Assembly: GCF_017591425.1 (NCBI RefSeq) | Contig: NW_024466607.1 | Coordinates: 13,648,501 to 13,712,500, forward strand | Length of the DNA: 64,000 nucleotides | Direction: 5' to 3' | From: Ochotona curzoniae | Taxonomy: Eukaryota; Chordata; Mammalia; Lagomorpha; Ochotonidae | Shown here: piece after piece, positions 23,361 through 34,740 of the stretch | Position numbering within the stretch: the stretch's first letter is position 1 | Layout of the letters: every line of letters begins with the position of its first letter | Made by a program: the position numbers and the translations under genes | The notes under the pieces: model-generated | Seen by the model: only the letters and a program-made list of their open reading frames with translations | Told to the model about the DNA's origin: nothing | Database searches by the model: none

Positions 23361-24362
23361 TCAGTAGAAGGAGGCACCCTCATAGATGAAGGCACCTGGG
23401 GACTGGGGGAGTGGGGACGGGCTAGATATCTGTTGCTGGGAAAGTGAGAACTGCCGCAGGAGAGTGTTGAGGTGTCTGCGGAACTTGATCCCCACGAAGA
23501 CGTAGAGCACGGGATTGATGCAGCAGTGGGAGAAGGCCACATAGCGGCTGATGAGCTCGGCCAAGTCCAGCTGCTGGCTGACCTGGCAGCTCTTGATGAC
23601 CCCAATTTTCAGCAGGGTCTTCAGGAACATGATGAGGTTATAGGGAGCCCAGCTGAGGAAGTAGGCGGTCACGATGGTGAAGATGAGCCTGACCGTCCGG
23701 TGGCGACGTTTGGATGGTGAGCGGAACAGGGTTCTGAGGATCTGTATGTAGCAGAAGAGGATGATGGCCATGGAGAGCAGGAAGAAAATATTGTGCTGGT
23801 ACACTGAGGCCAGATGTGCCCATTGTTCTGAATACTTACAATCATTTGACACCACCTTGTGGAAGATGGTGTCGCCTATGGAGGACAGCAGGCTGGCCAC
23901 CCATATGGCCGTGGTCATCAGTACGCGGCAGCGGAGGGTGTGGACGCGTAGGCTGGAGATGGGGCTCACCACAGACAGGTAGCGGTGGATGGTCATGATG
24001 GTGAGGAAGAAGATGCTGCTATAGAGGCTGATGGAGAAGGCCATGTTGAACAGCTTGCACATAAATTCTCCCAGCATCCAGCTTGAGTGTAAGTCCAAGA
24101 TCCATATGGGCAGCAAGCAGGAGAAGACAAGGTCAGACAGGCACAGGTTGAGGATGAAGAGGTTGGTGAGGGACTCTAGGTTCTCAAACTTTATCAGCAC
24201 CAACAGCACCAGGCTATTGCCCACGAGGCTGAGGATGGAGACCAGGGAGTACAAGAAGGCGGTGACATAGTTGGTGTACTTGATGTCATGATTCTCACAC
24301 AGCAAGCTGCCAAGGTCATATTCGAAAGGGGTGGTAGAATCAAAAGTGCCCGAGGTCTCCAT
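23361..24362 (-). CDS. XCR1: XCR1, X-C motif chemokine receptor 1 (complete)
   Basis: This 333-residue class A GPCR matches XCR1 in length and motifs. XCR1 is the receptor for XCL1/XCL2 (lymphotactin), is coupled to Gi, and marks cross-presenting type 1 dendritic cells. It has seven hydrophobic segments beginning near residue 33. Conserved points are N49 in GNSLVL, LCLSD with D77, the disulfide pair C102-C175, the HRY motif at 126-128 (in place of the usual DRY, a known XCR1 trait), P240 in TM6 and NPVLY at 283-287. C22 and C259 can form the second chemokine-receptor disulfide. The basic third loop SKRRHRT and the tail ending YEGASFY are also typical. Y15 beside acidic residues is a possible sulfation site. 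The ATG at 24362 is chosen because it gives the family length; an in-frame ATG at 24416 lies upstream of the acceptor. The coding frame is a single exon, intact, on the same strand as FYCO1. Confidence 0.97.
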   Translation of the reverse strand: METSGTFDSTTPFEYDLGSLLCENHDIKYTNYVTAFLYSLVSILSLVGNSLVLLVLIKFENLESLTNLFILNLCLSDLVFSCLLPIWILDLHSSWMLGEFMCKLFNMAFSISLYSSIFFLTIMTIHRYLSVVSPISSLRVHTLRCRVLMTTAIWVASLLSSIGDTIFHKVVSNDCKYSEQWAHLASVYQHNIFFLLSMAIILFCYIQILRTLFRSPSKRRHRTVRLIFTIVTAYFLSWAPYNLIMFLKTLLKIGVIKSCQVSQQLDLAELISRYVAFSHCCINPVLYVFVGIKFRRHLNTLLRQFSLSQQQISSPSPLPQSPGAFIYEGASFY

Positions 24363-24393
24363 CTGGCATGGATGACAGGGGCAGGGAAGACAT
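24363..24393 (-). other. XCR1: XCR1 leader within the coding exon
   Basis: The minus-strand acceptor TTCATTTCAG (AG at 24395-24394) puts the exon start at 24393, 31 bases before the start codon. The exon opens with an out-of-frame ATG (24393-24391) that starts a 17-codon frame ending at 24340, overlapping the XCR1 start. The main ATG has G at +4 but C at -3. The leader exon further right was not located. Confidence 0.6.
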
Positions 24394-25750
24394 CTGAAAT
24401 GAAGGACATGTGGCATTCAGAGCCAGATGGCACCCTGGTTACAGCAAAGTGTGGGTCAGCTGCAGGCTGGTAAAACAGCAGGAGACGGAGGATTTGTGCA
24501 AGAGCACGGCATTGCTAAGCACCAGCTTTCATCAGGCTGCCATTTTCCACCCATTTTGGGGCTTGCATGGTGTAGAAAGCAGTGCTCTGATCTGCCTTCT
24601 GTTGGGATCTTTTTTCCTAATGGCACCTGAGCAGTGCTATCTCCATTTCCTAGGAGATGCAGGGAAAAGTGGTGGTGGAACTGGATTGTCAAATCTGAGA
24701 CTGACCTAGGGCCCAGGGCTGAACTCTTGGGTAAGTTCATCTTCCTGAACCTTCAGTTCTTACCTATGAAATAAGGCTAGTGGTGCTGTAGTCATTCATT
24801 CACTTAACCAGTACATATCCAGCGAGTGTTTGCTCACCCTCTGTCACCTTCCTTCCCACCTTCCCTCTTGCTTAGTCTCCTTTCATCACACAAAATACAG
24901 AAATCCTCATGGCAGAATTAGAGAATGTACTGCCCAAAAGAGAAGACACAGATGTTCAAGGTCAAGGTGATCGGGACTATTAAGACCTGGGAGACTGTTG
25001 CCTCACTAGCACAGAGCAGAGCACTAGCTAGAGCTCAGAACAAGACGCTTTGTCATCTGGGAGTCTGGTAGACATAGTCCATCTTACACATGAAGCAGGT
25101 GGCAGTAATTTGGTGCCCCATTGGAGGGGAGTTTACAAGTGGAACCTACTCAGTGTCCTCATAGCAAGGTGTTAGCAGCAGGGAAGCACCAGCAGGCAGA
25201 GGAGACAGGAGGAAGGGAAAGGGAATAGAGCAGGTGGCATTGCTGCTGAAAGAGGACCACAGAGCTGCTAGGCTGGGTGTGTAGGAGGTTGGAAGGCTTG
25301 CAGAAGCTGTTGCTTGGGTCAAGTAGAGAGATCCCATGCCCCTCTGGGCACTGGGCATTGTGCTAACACGTTACCCTCTTTCTGCAAAGGCTCATACGAA
25401 AAACTGAGCCCCAGTGTGTTGACATGACCTTGTTCATTTTATTAACCCACAAAGAAAGCCAAGGTGAGGGCACAGGCATGAGGGCCTTGTCATGAGGAGA
25501 GAGAGAGAATTGAAGAAGCAGCCTGAGCTCTTCACTTATTTAGGATTCGATAGGAGGAATAACGAGCCTCAAAATCGACCCAGCTATAGATGGCCAAGTC
25601 AATTTCTGTCTCGAGATTTCAGTAAAGATAGTTGAAATACATTGCATGATATTTTATGAATTTTAAGAGCACTTTATTTAGTATTGTCCACTGATTGTGC
25701 TTGTCAGCCTCTCAATTATACCCGTAGTGTTTGAATTGTACTGGCATAGA
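24394..25750. other. XCR1 intron / upstream DNA, no gene
   Basis: A short MIR-like piece (about 24725-24800, 'aagttcatcttcctgaacct' then 'cttacctatgaaataaggc') is the only element I can name. The rest is unremarkable. Confidence 0.5.
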
Positions 25751-25759
25751 AATTGGTTA

Positions 25760-27165
25760 TTTGTATTTTAAATATGGACATATCTGACTGTTTACAAAAA
25801 CCTTTAATGTTCACTGACAAACCAGACATTCTGGATTTTAGGGTATCAACATAAAGAGACGAGTCACAAAATATTCTAAACTGAATTATCATAGAACAAA
25901 ATTCATGCCGTGCAACTAAAACTGGACCTAGAGAGAAACCAACATAAAGAATGAAGGCCTAAAATCAAATACCTAAGAAGCAACAGATAGAAGAACAAAT
26001 GAAGCTCAGATTGAGTAGGAGAAAGGTAAAACTAAAATGCAGAAATAATGAAAATTTTAAAAAGTAAAAGAACAATCAAAATTAGTTGTCTGAAAGAAAT
26101 ATTGTAAGCTTTCAGTTGAGAATGCAGCGAACATAAAAAGTCAATAACAGGTATAAAAAAAGAATTGCTGTTACAGATATTATAGATTTTAAAAGAATAA
26201 CACATATGACCCATTTTATGTTAAAAAGTTCAACAAGTGGGGCCCAGCACAGTGGCCTAGCGGCTAAAGTCCTCGCCTGGAACATGCCAGGATCCTATAT
26301 GGGCGCCGGTTCTAATCCCAGCAGCCCCGCTTCACTTCCCATCCAGCTCCCTGCTTGTGGCCTGGGAAAGCAGTCAGGACAGACCAAAGCTTTGGGACCC
26401 TGCACCTGCATGGGAGACCCAGAAGAGGTTCTTGGTTCCCAGTTTTGGATTGGCGTAGCACCAGCCATTGTGGTCGCTTGGGGAGTGAATCATCGGGCAG
26501 AAGATCTTCCTCTCTGTCTCTCCTCTCTGTATATCTGACTTTGTAATAAAAATAAGTACCTCTTTTAAAAAAATTCAACAAGTAAAACAGATAAGCTTGT
26601 TGGAAGTTCAACATACCAAAAGTCACCTGAGACTGCATAGCAAATTTGAATAGCTCTACATTTGTTATGGAAAATTGCCAATTGTAAAAGAAAGACCTTG
26701 TGACAAAGCAAATTCCAGAAACAGATTATTTTTTTTTTCTGGTAAACTGTTTCAAATTTTTGAGGGAGAAATAACACCAATCTTACACAAACATCTTGAA
26801 ACAGAGGCTAGAAGACTTCCCACTTTATTTTACAGAGCCAGCAATAATCTGATCCAGAAATTTGACAAAACATTGCAAGAAAAGACAACCAAGGACCAAT
26901 ATTCCTCATGAACACAGACTCAAAAATCCTGAATAAAACAGAAGCAAGGCAATTTCAACAGAATATCTTAAAGAGATACTATACGACTAGCTGGAATTTA
27001 TCCCAGAGTATGAGGTTGTTTTAATATTTGATTATCAAATAATTCAAGTCACTATGCTAGTAGAATAAAGGCCAAAACAATATGATGGTTTTTGATAAGT
27101 ACAGAAAACCACTTAGCAAAACTCAACACGTGTTTCCTACAGGAGCTCAAACAGATGGGGTATTG
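25760..27165 (+). mobile_element. Old LINE-1 fragment (ORF2 region), split by a SINE
   Basis: This is A-rich sequence on the plus strand. Near 26760-26910 it reads as a decayed LINE-1 ORF2 peptide (LPTLFYRASNNLIQKFDKTL aligns with the family motif ...LPNSFYEASIILIPKP..., from memory). The frame is broken by stops and the start and end are ragged. A C-type SINE at 26239-26567 interrupts it. Confidence 0.7.
26239..26567 (+). mobile_element. CSINE, sense, full length, young, with target-site duplication
   Basis: It has the full head 'ggcccagcacagtggcctag', the body 'gcgccggttctaatcccag' and the tail 'taataaaaataagtacc'. Flanks AAAAAGTTCAACAAGT (26223-26238) and AAAAAATTCAACAAGT (26568-26583) are a near-perfect duplication of the LINE-1 target. 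Confidence 0.95.
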
Positions 27166-27603
27166 GAATCCTCAAAAAAAATTTTTTTTTCCAATTTTTT
27201 CTGTAGGTTATTAACTGCTTTACTCAAACATTTCAGAGGCATTTGAATTTTGGGGCCTGGAAGTTCTTGTGGATGCAAAGAAAAACACTGCCAACTTCAG
27301 GCTTGGCAAGTTACATCCTGGGACTCTGCTCCTGGGCAGCCCTTCCCAAGGAGTAGGCTTGGTTTTTCTGCCTGCAGAACAATTTATAGTGGCAGACAAA
27401 ATCAAATTGTACCACTTCCAATCATAACAAGACTTTTCCCTAACAGCGCAGCATCCAATAAGCCCCTCTATTTGCTCTGGCATAATGAAAAGGACACAGT
27501 ATTGGGAACCTTCAGCTCTAAACAACTGGAATCTTGCAGTTCTGCCAAGGGCCATGTGGGTATTTTTAACATCATTCGCAATCCATAATAAAATTATCAG
27601 CTT
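27166..27603. other. Intergenic, no named feature
   Basis: The stretch starts with A/T runs at 27174-27200 and continues with ordinary sequence. I see no gene or repeat I can name. Confidence 0.5.
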
Positions 27604-27900
27604 GGGACCCAGCGCAGTAGCCTAATGGCTAAATCCTAGCCTTGCAACCACTGGGATCCCATCTGGATGCTGGTTTGTGTCCTGGCTGCTCCACTTCACT
27701 TGCAGCTCCCTGCCTGTGGCCTGGGAAAGAAGTAGAGGATGGTCCAACGTCTTGTAACCTTGCAGCCTGGCTTCGAATCAGCTCAGCTCAGCTTGGTTCT
27801 TGCTGTTGCAGCCACTTGGGGAATGAGCCAGCAGATGGAAGATCTTTCTGTCTCTCCTTCTGCGAATCTGACTTTATAATAAAAATAAATCATTTTTTTT
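27604..27900 (+). mobile_element. CSINE, sense, with target-site duplication
   Basis: The head 'gggacccagcgcagtagcc' leads to 'ctgctccacttcacttgc' and the tail 'ataataaaaataaatcatt'. The direct repeats AAATTATCAGCTT (27591-27603) and AAAGTATCAGCTT (27901-27913) flank it. Confidence 0.94.
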
Positions 27901-28529
27901 AAAGTATCAGCTTCAAGAAATGAGCCTGAGAAAGTTGTATTGAACTTGGAGTCGCACCTGTGCTTGCCATGATAGGGCCAGACCAAATGATTTCATATGC
28001 CTGCTAGAGCCTGTGGGACAGAAGTCCGCCCCCTCAACTCCAAAATTTGCATGGTCAGCCACCCTCTAGGCAATTTTGATACCCCCTGAAGTTTAAATAG
28101 TTTAATAGCTAGTATGAGCTATGAAAATCAGTGGAAAATCTAAGTTGAAAGGGATTTGAAAGGAACTCACCTGAATGTACACCTCTTTACGCGCGTCTCA
28201 AGGCAGAAAGTGCGCCTCTATTTTATAGTCTACTTAAAACAAAACACCTGCCTGGGCCGGCTGTTCCGGGTGAAGGAGGAAGGAATACTTTCAGAAGAAT
28301 AGGAATAGAGAGTGGATGAGGATCCTGAGTTTTGGTGAACTGCTTCCTCTCGCTTCACAAAAATTCCTTAGGGGAAACGTTCAGGGCATGTTCAAGATCG
28401 CTATATTTCCTTCATCTCTCTGGTGAAACACGAGAAGACTTTTTTTTTCCTCCACATGGCATGGGCATCTTTTCAAGCAAATGGATTCCTTTTAATACCC
28501 TAACAATGTTCTGTTGCATGATAGTCATA

Positions 28530-28975
28530 CTGATTTGGTCTGGTTCTCAGCATTATAATGAAACACCTGAGGCAGGCTACTTAAAATGAAAACTTTTGAT
28601 GTGGCTCTTGGTTCTGGAGATGCAAAGTTGAGGGGACACATCTGGCCATCACCTTCCTGCTGGTAATGCCCATCAGCAATGCAGGACACCATACAGAAAA
28701 GACAAGAAGCACACACATGTACTCATATGTGGTCTCTTTTCCTCTTCTTGTAAAGCCACCTGGACCCCTCATTAGGGCTGCACCCTAAGGACCATATTTG
28801 GTCCTAGTGTCCATATTTGACTATTGGTCATATTTGGTTCTAGTGTCATTTTCCAAAGACCCCATCTCTAGCCCCGTAGGTTTCCATTTTCTCAATATTA
28901 TTAACATATTATTTGTGGACTCAAATTCTTACATGAGTTCATGGAGACAACCATATTTAAAGCATAGCACACAAC
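28530..28975 (+). repeat. Ancient interspersed repeat, second copy
   Basis: It reads 'cattataatgaaacacctg', 'ggttctggagatgcaaag', then 'cacctggacccctcattag' and 'acaaccatatttaaagcat'. It belongs to the same family as 3055-3228 but retains the 3' part. Confidence 0.5.
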
Positions 28976-29302
28976 CTTTCCTGTTTCTTTGTTGGCGAAC
29001 ATCCAGCTTATTTCCAGCTTAGACAATTACCACAATACTACTGGTGTTAATATTTCTACAGAATTTCTTTCTGAAAGTGAAGAACTTTGGGGTCACAGAA
29101 TATGTTAGTTTTACTGTCTGGAAAATTTTGCCATTGTTTTGGAAATGGTTGAATCTACTCATTATCATAACAGAATTCCAATCTCCACGTACCTGGTGAA
29201 AACTGATGTTAACGTAAACATTTCTGATCATACTGATAGCATAGATATATTATACTTCTTGGAAATTAGGAATTTCTCTCAGATTTATTGACCAATTGAG
29301 TA

Positions 29303-29349
29303 TATGTGTGTGTATGTGTGTGTGTGTGTGTGCATGTTTGTGTGTGTGA
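29303..29349 (+). repeat. Imperfect (GT)n microsatellite
   Basis: These are GT repeats interrupted by 'tatg' and 'catgttt'. No SINE body adjoins it, unlike several other dinucleotide runs here. Confidence 0.9.
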
Positions 29350-30547
29350 ACAGTTGCCTTTTGCTCAACAAATGTTTACTTCCCAAATATAGAAGACACA
29401 ACTTGAAACTAGGGTTTTCATGTTTTCTCATGTTTGGTTTCACTGTGAAAAACATCAGACTTTTGCCTTCCACAAAAAGTTCTGAACAACTGGCTAGGCT
29501 TGAATAACACGTGATTCCACTTCAGCTTCAGACAGAAGTGGAAGTCCAGTGCTATGGGGACAGCACAATGTGTACAGGAGCTCAGTACCACAGGAGGGAT
29601 CTGGACCCCATTTTGCAGAAGTGAGATTCAGGGCAGAGACTGGACATGAAAGGATTTGATGCTAGAATCAGAGCATGGTCCTTGGCAGGAATTAATTGGT
29701 ATTAATATAAGAACTTGTGACTATCTACCCAGGATCTCGTGTTATAATTGGATCAACTCTAACAGAATGCATGGTTCTAGTTGGTCCTCACTCATGCACA
29801 TGGGACCAACTACAGGCATGTTGCCATTTTAGAGGTCTCGTAGTTTTAGAGGCCCTTGAAGATGCCATCTGAGAGGACAAATTCAGGTGGTTGTGCAGGC
29901 CAATGATACCTCGGAGGAATCAGAAAGAACAACACAGGCTTGCTGCTGCTGATACAAGAGACCCTGGCAGGTATCTCATCATTAGCTGCAGTGAGCTTTG
30001 AGTGATGGGAGGTGGGTAGGACAAGTGCAGGGGTCCTGACATGGATGTGTATGTGCATGCCCATTGAAATCTGCACTTGTAGGTTAGTGTTATTTTCTTG
30101 CAAACATTAAGCTGGAGAGCTTGAGATTCTTATGATTATCAGAGTCTGGGGTACACTTCTACATGAGGAAAGGACACAGTCTTGTCTTCAAGTATAAAGA
30201 AGAAAAGGACATGCATGTCACTGTGGGTTAGTACCTAGGGATTATTTTTAATGCATAATTACTGTTATCAGATAGGTAATATAGCCATCAGTGTAAATGA
30301 GAGTCATTGAGCAAGACTAAGACCATTGCTCTGCTTCCAGACTTGCCATGTGCCTGGCAGAGGACAAGGGAAAAAAGGGCTCCATGAACCATGCCTCTCT
30401 CCAGGACCTGACGACACTGAACTGGAGCATCAACCACAACTGCCACCAACACCTATTGACAGCCTAGTAATGATGATAATCCCTGGAAAATTGCAGATGA
30501 GCAAAGTCAGGATTACGTAGATCAGTTTAAAACCAGTCAGCCTGTTC

Positions 30548-30874
30548 CGTTTTTTTTTTTTTAAGAGTTATTTATTTTTGTTGGAAAGGCGGATAAACAG
30601 AGACAGAGAGGAAGATCTTCTGACCAATGGTTCACTCCCCAAGTGGCCACAACGGCTGGTGCTATGCCAATCCAAAGCCAGGAGCCAGGAGCTTCTTCCA
30701 GGTTTCCCACGCGGGTGCAGGGTCCCAAGGCTTTGGGCTGTCCTCATTTGCTTTCCCAGGCCACAGGCAGGGAGCTGGAAGGGAAGCAGGGCTGCTGGGA
30801 TTAGAACCGGCGCCCATATGGGATCCTGGTATGTCAAGGCGAGGACTTTAGCCACTACACTATTGCGTTGAGCC
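30548..30874 (-). mobile_element. CSINE, antisense, full length, with perfect 15-base target-site duplication
   Basis: The T-rich tail, 'agaggaagatcttctgacc', 'ggagccaggagcttcttcc' and the head complement are all intact. CCAGTCAGCCTGTTC occurs at 30533-30547 and again at 30875-30889 with no mismatch, so this is among the youngest insertions in the window. Confidence 0.97.
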
Positions 30875-30889
30875 CCAGTCAGCCTGTTC

Positions 30890-33800
30890 TAAACAGATTT
30901 ATTCCAAGAGCTGCAGCTCAAGAATTTTCCTTACAATATCAAAATGTGTTATTCTTGAGCATTCTCATATCTGGGAACTCTCAGATTGTGATAAAGATGG
31001 TGGATGGATGCTGAATGAGTTTTTGTGCTGCTTTGTGTGTGGTAGTTGCTAGGAAACCAACAATCTTGGCCAGGCTCAGTAGTGAATTGTAGCAACAGCT
31101 AGAGGCTGTCCTCTTACCTATAAAGCCAATTGCTGTTAACTATGAATAGATCCATGCTTCAGCAATTCATAGCTCAAAGCCAATTTGGAGAGCAAAACAG
31201 AAATTCATTGCTTAATTGAGCGCTTGCGTCTATGATTCCATTTTGCCCTACACGTTCACTGTTACATTTTTGTCTTATTTTTAAATTTCACATCAGGATA
31301 AAAAAGCCCAAGGAACATATTGAAAACATAGGAACTCATAAAATTATATAATTAAATGATCAGGCGAGTGGAGAAGGCTTTGCCTACAGGAGAATGCGAG
31401 GGGCTGGAAGAACATGAGGGCCAGAGTGGGAGAATCATGGTGCGGCCCACAGTGGGGGCTGTGAATGAAGGCTCAATTTAGGGAGGGAGTGGCACTCTGT
31501 GGAGCAGCAGGATATTTTCATAACCTTAAAGTATCTGCTTAAATTGCTTATGAACAGCCAAGGAGAAAGCACATAACTGATCTATTAATGACCAGGTGAA
31601 GAGAAGAATGGCAGGGTGGTCCTCCGGATATGAAGTCCTGAGAAAGAGCACCTCAGTTACAGAACATTCTAGTCAAAGATGCTGGACCCAAAACATAACA
31701 TGATGAATCACCACGCAAACCCCAAAAGGTGGAATGTTCTATTCCAAAACGGGAATGGGTGGCTCTATTGCTCAGAAATACTGATGTCAAAACAAAATGA
31801 AGAAAGGCTGAGGAGTGATTCCAGGTTCAAGGAGGCCAAGAGATGGGACAAAGATTGTGGTAGCTGACAGTCCCAGGCAGGACCCTGTACTGGGAAAGTA
31901 GGCTGCAGAGTGTGACTGGATCCATAACAGCTTAGATAAAAATGTTATGTCAACATTGACCTTACTTAAGTTTAAGTTTAAGATGACTTCAGTACACCAT
32001 AAAACGACATTCAAGGGACTATGGAAGAGAATAATCCTATTGTCAGGAAATATACACTGAATTGTTTAGGGTTTAAGAAAACCCATGGGATGTTCAACTT
32101 ACTTTCAAGGGACTGAGAAAATATGAGACAGAGGGAACATGACAGGAACACTATTGCTGCTAGGTACTTTTAATCAAATACTGAGAAAAAGATGAGGTTC
32201 TGGGTGATCAGGTATTTGGTCCCGAAGTACCACTCAGTCAAAAAAATGTGCCCTAAACTTGGCTTGCTCCTTTTCACCATGATAGACGAAGTGGGCAAAG
32301 AGGAGGATGCGCTTGGGACTTCTAGCTGTCAACCTGAATCTGCATACATGACCCAAAAGCTTAAAGAAATTCAATCTCTAATAGCTACATGGCTGAGATT
32401 TGTGAAAACCAAACCCTGAGTTTCATCCTACAACTGGGATTTACAATGCTCGGGGTCTTTCTTACTACAATATGGTCATTAGTGAGGAAGAAATAGAATC
32501 TTGAAACTTAGAATGGGGATACACAGGAAGGTTCCAAAGGTGCCTGGGGTCATCAAATCCCTGCATTCTCTTTTCAGCCAGTTGAAGTAGCCACTGCACC
32601 TCCATCTGACGCACTAATCCTAAGGTTGGGTTGTATGTGAATGCTGTACCATCAGAGATAAGTGGTAAATGTGAAATTAGGTATCCACAGCCCTTGGGGT
32701 TCAAGTAACAGGAGGAAGCAGCCCACATACTCATGGAGCCTACTCTTATTGTACTGCCTTCTCTCTCCTAGCCATACCTATGGCCTCGGAGGGACTTGCC
32801 TAAGACCAGTTAGTGAGGAAAGGAAAAGCTTGTGTCATGGTGTTTATAGGCAGGCCCTGGGTTCAGTCCCACAAAGCTTAGCATGTGCCCCATCAAATCT
32901 GGTAGTTAATTTTAAGAAGAAAATCTGAGTTCCCTGTTTCAAAGACACCCTAGTAATGAACTCACTGTTATTGCCATGGAGCACATAGCATATCAATTCC
33001 ATTTCCTGTTTCTTCCAGCTAAAAGCGGAAAGGGTGCCTGTTTACATTTCACTTCCACTTGCTAAGGCTTGAAGATCCATGGTCAATGTCTCCAACAAGG
33101 TTGCTTTTTTTCCCCTTTTGGTGTTGCTTTATGAAGGCAAGTGTGGAGGAGGCATCCACCAAGAAAAAGCGCCAACAGGATGGATATCTGTAACTGTGTC
33201 TATTTCTCACAATAAAAAGTCCTATTTCTGCCTAATGTGATACAGCATGCAACCAAAACTGTGCTGCTGCCTTCTCTGGAGTGAGTTATAAAGTTCTTGC
33301 ATGGACATTCACTTTTTACTTGATATCCTGTAGCTTAAATGCTATCATGCAAAGTTACAGTATGTTGTGCATCTTACGTTAAATTACAATGGTATGAAGA
33401 GTGACAATGACAGAACGATTTTGCTTAATCCCTATCTATCTATATAATCATATGGCAAAATTAGGGAAGAATGCCCTTGCCAATGATGTCCCTCATTCAC
33501 GCTTCTGATCGCATGTGGTCCTAGCTGGTATATGTAGTTCTCCTCTTATACTCTACCCCTTGCCCTCAGTGAGCACCTCAGTTGGTCTTGGTTCTTAGGT
33601 TAGTAGATGCCTTCAAACCTAGGCCACTAACAGTGCTGTTGTACTGGGTTGCAGTTCTCCATTGATTCTGGTCACAGAACGTAGTACTATAGGAAGTGCC
33701 CTAACAGGTCTCCTTCAATCAGGATATACTTTGCCTTGGCTCTATTCCATAGAGTTGGTAAAATTTCCCTTATTCCAGTTAGTACTCCTTTGTTTATCTG

Positions 33801-34390
33801 TTAGTTCAGAGGCAAGAAGTCCAGACAGGAGAGTGGAACTAGTAGCTCAATGGAATTATTGTTGTGCCTCCTGGCTGGAGTGCTCCTTCCTTTGGAGCTA
33901 AGGTCTCTAGACTGGTTGAGGAAGCCAGAGGAATAAATACACCAACTTCTTTGTTCCCTGACTCTATCCCATTCAAGCACTTGATGGTCTCTTCCGCCGG
34001 TAGAAGTCAACAGGCAAGGGAGACTTTTGGTGCAGCCCAGGCAGGTGGCAAAGATGGAAGGTAGGCCTGGAGGGACAAAGATAAAACCCCAAATTCAGGG
34101 CCTTGGGCAATCGGTCCCTGGCCCATCTGCCAAGCCCCATTTGATGCCCACTGCACTCTGTTGCACACACGGCCCTCCCAGCCTGGAAGCTCTCTAACTC
34201 AATCCTCCCCTAGTTTGTTACTACTCATTCCTAGCTTAAAACTCACTCTGCTAAACATGTCAGACTCTTTGTTGACTGTGTTCTTTGCTCCCTGTCATTT
34301 CCCAGCTTACTTATCTACCTATTGCAAAACTTCTGTTCAGTGATTATGCAACAACCATAGCACCCAATAGGTAATGTTCTTTAAAAGTAA
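30890..34390. other. Intergenic DNA, no gene found
   Basis: About 3.5 kb lack any C-type SINE and any coding signal I can support. A non-coding leader exon of XCR1 could lie in this range, but nothing in the sequence fixes it. Confidence 0.45.
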
Positions 34391-34394
34391 GTGT

Positions 34395-34462
<68 letters not shown>
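34391..34462 (+). repeat. Compound (GT)n(GA)n microsatellite
   Basis: About 40 bases of GT with one interruption pass directly into about 32 bases of GA. The GA half adjoins the antisense SINE body at 34463. Confidence 0.97.
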
Positions 34463-34465
<3 letters not shown>

Positions 34466-34740
34466 AGTGATAGTAAAAGAGAAAATATCTCTGATCTGCT
34501 AGTTCGCTCCCCAAATGCCCAAACCAACCAGGGCTGGGGCAGGCTGAAGCCAAGAGCCTGGATTCAAGCCCATGTATTCCAAGTAGTTGAGTTCCTGTTA
34601 TGGACATGAGATGTGGACTCCCCAGGTGTGCATTAGCAGGAACCTGGAATGGAAACAGAGCAAGGTCTTGGACCGAGGCACGGTGATGTGAAATTCCATT
34701 ATCACTGAGCTACAAGTCCAGTGTGACAGCCAACATTCAT
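34463..34740 (-). mobile_element. CSINE, antisense, old, tail expanded to a microsatellite
   Basis: It reads 'atctgctagttcgctcccc', 'ccagggctggggcaggctg' and 'gtggactccccaggtgtgc'. It is diverged and has no clear head. Confidence 0.65.

Noticed and set aside
24363..24416. An 18-codon N-terminal extension of XCR1 from the in-frame ATG at 24416
   Set aside because: The ATG lies upstream of a good splice acceptor (AG at 24395-24394), and the extended protein would exceed the family length of 333 residues; homology starts at the ATG at 24362.
26239..26567. tRNA gene-like promoter boxes at the heads of the C-type SINEs
   Set aside because: They are the tRNA-derived heads of SINEs, not functional tRNA genes.
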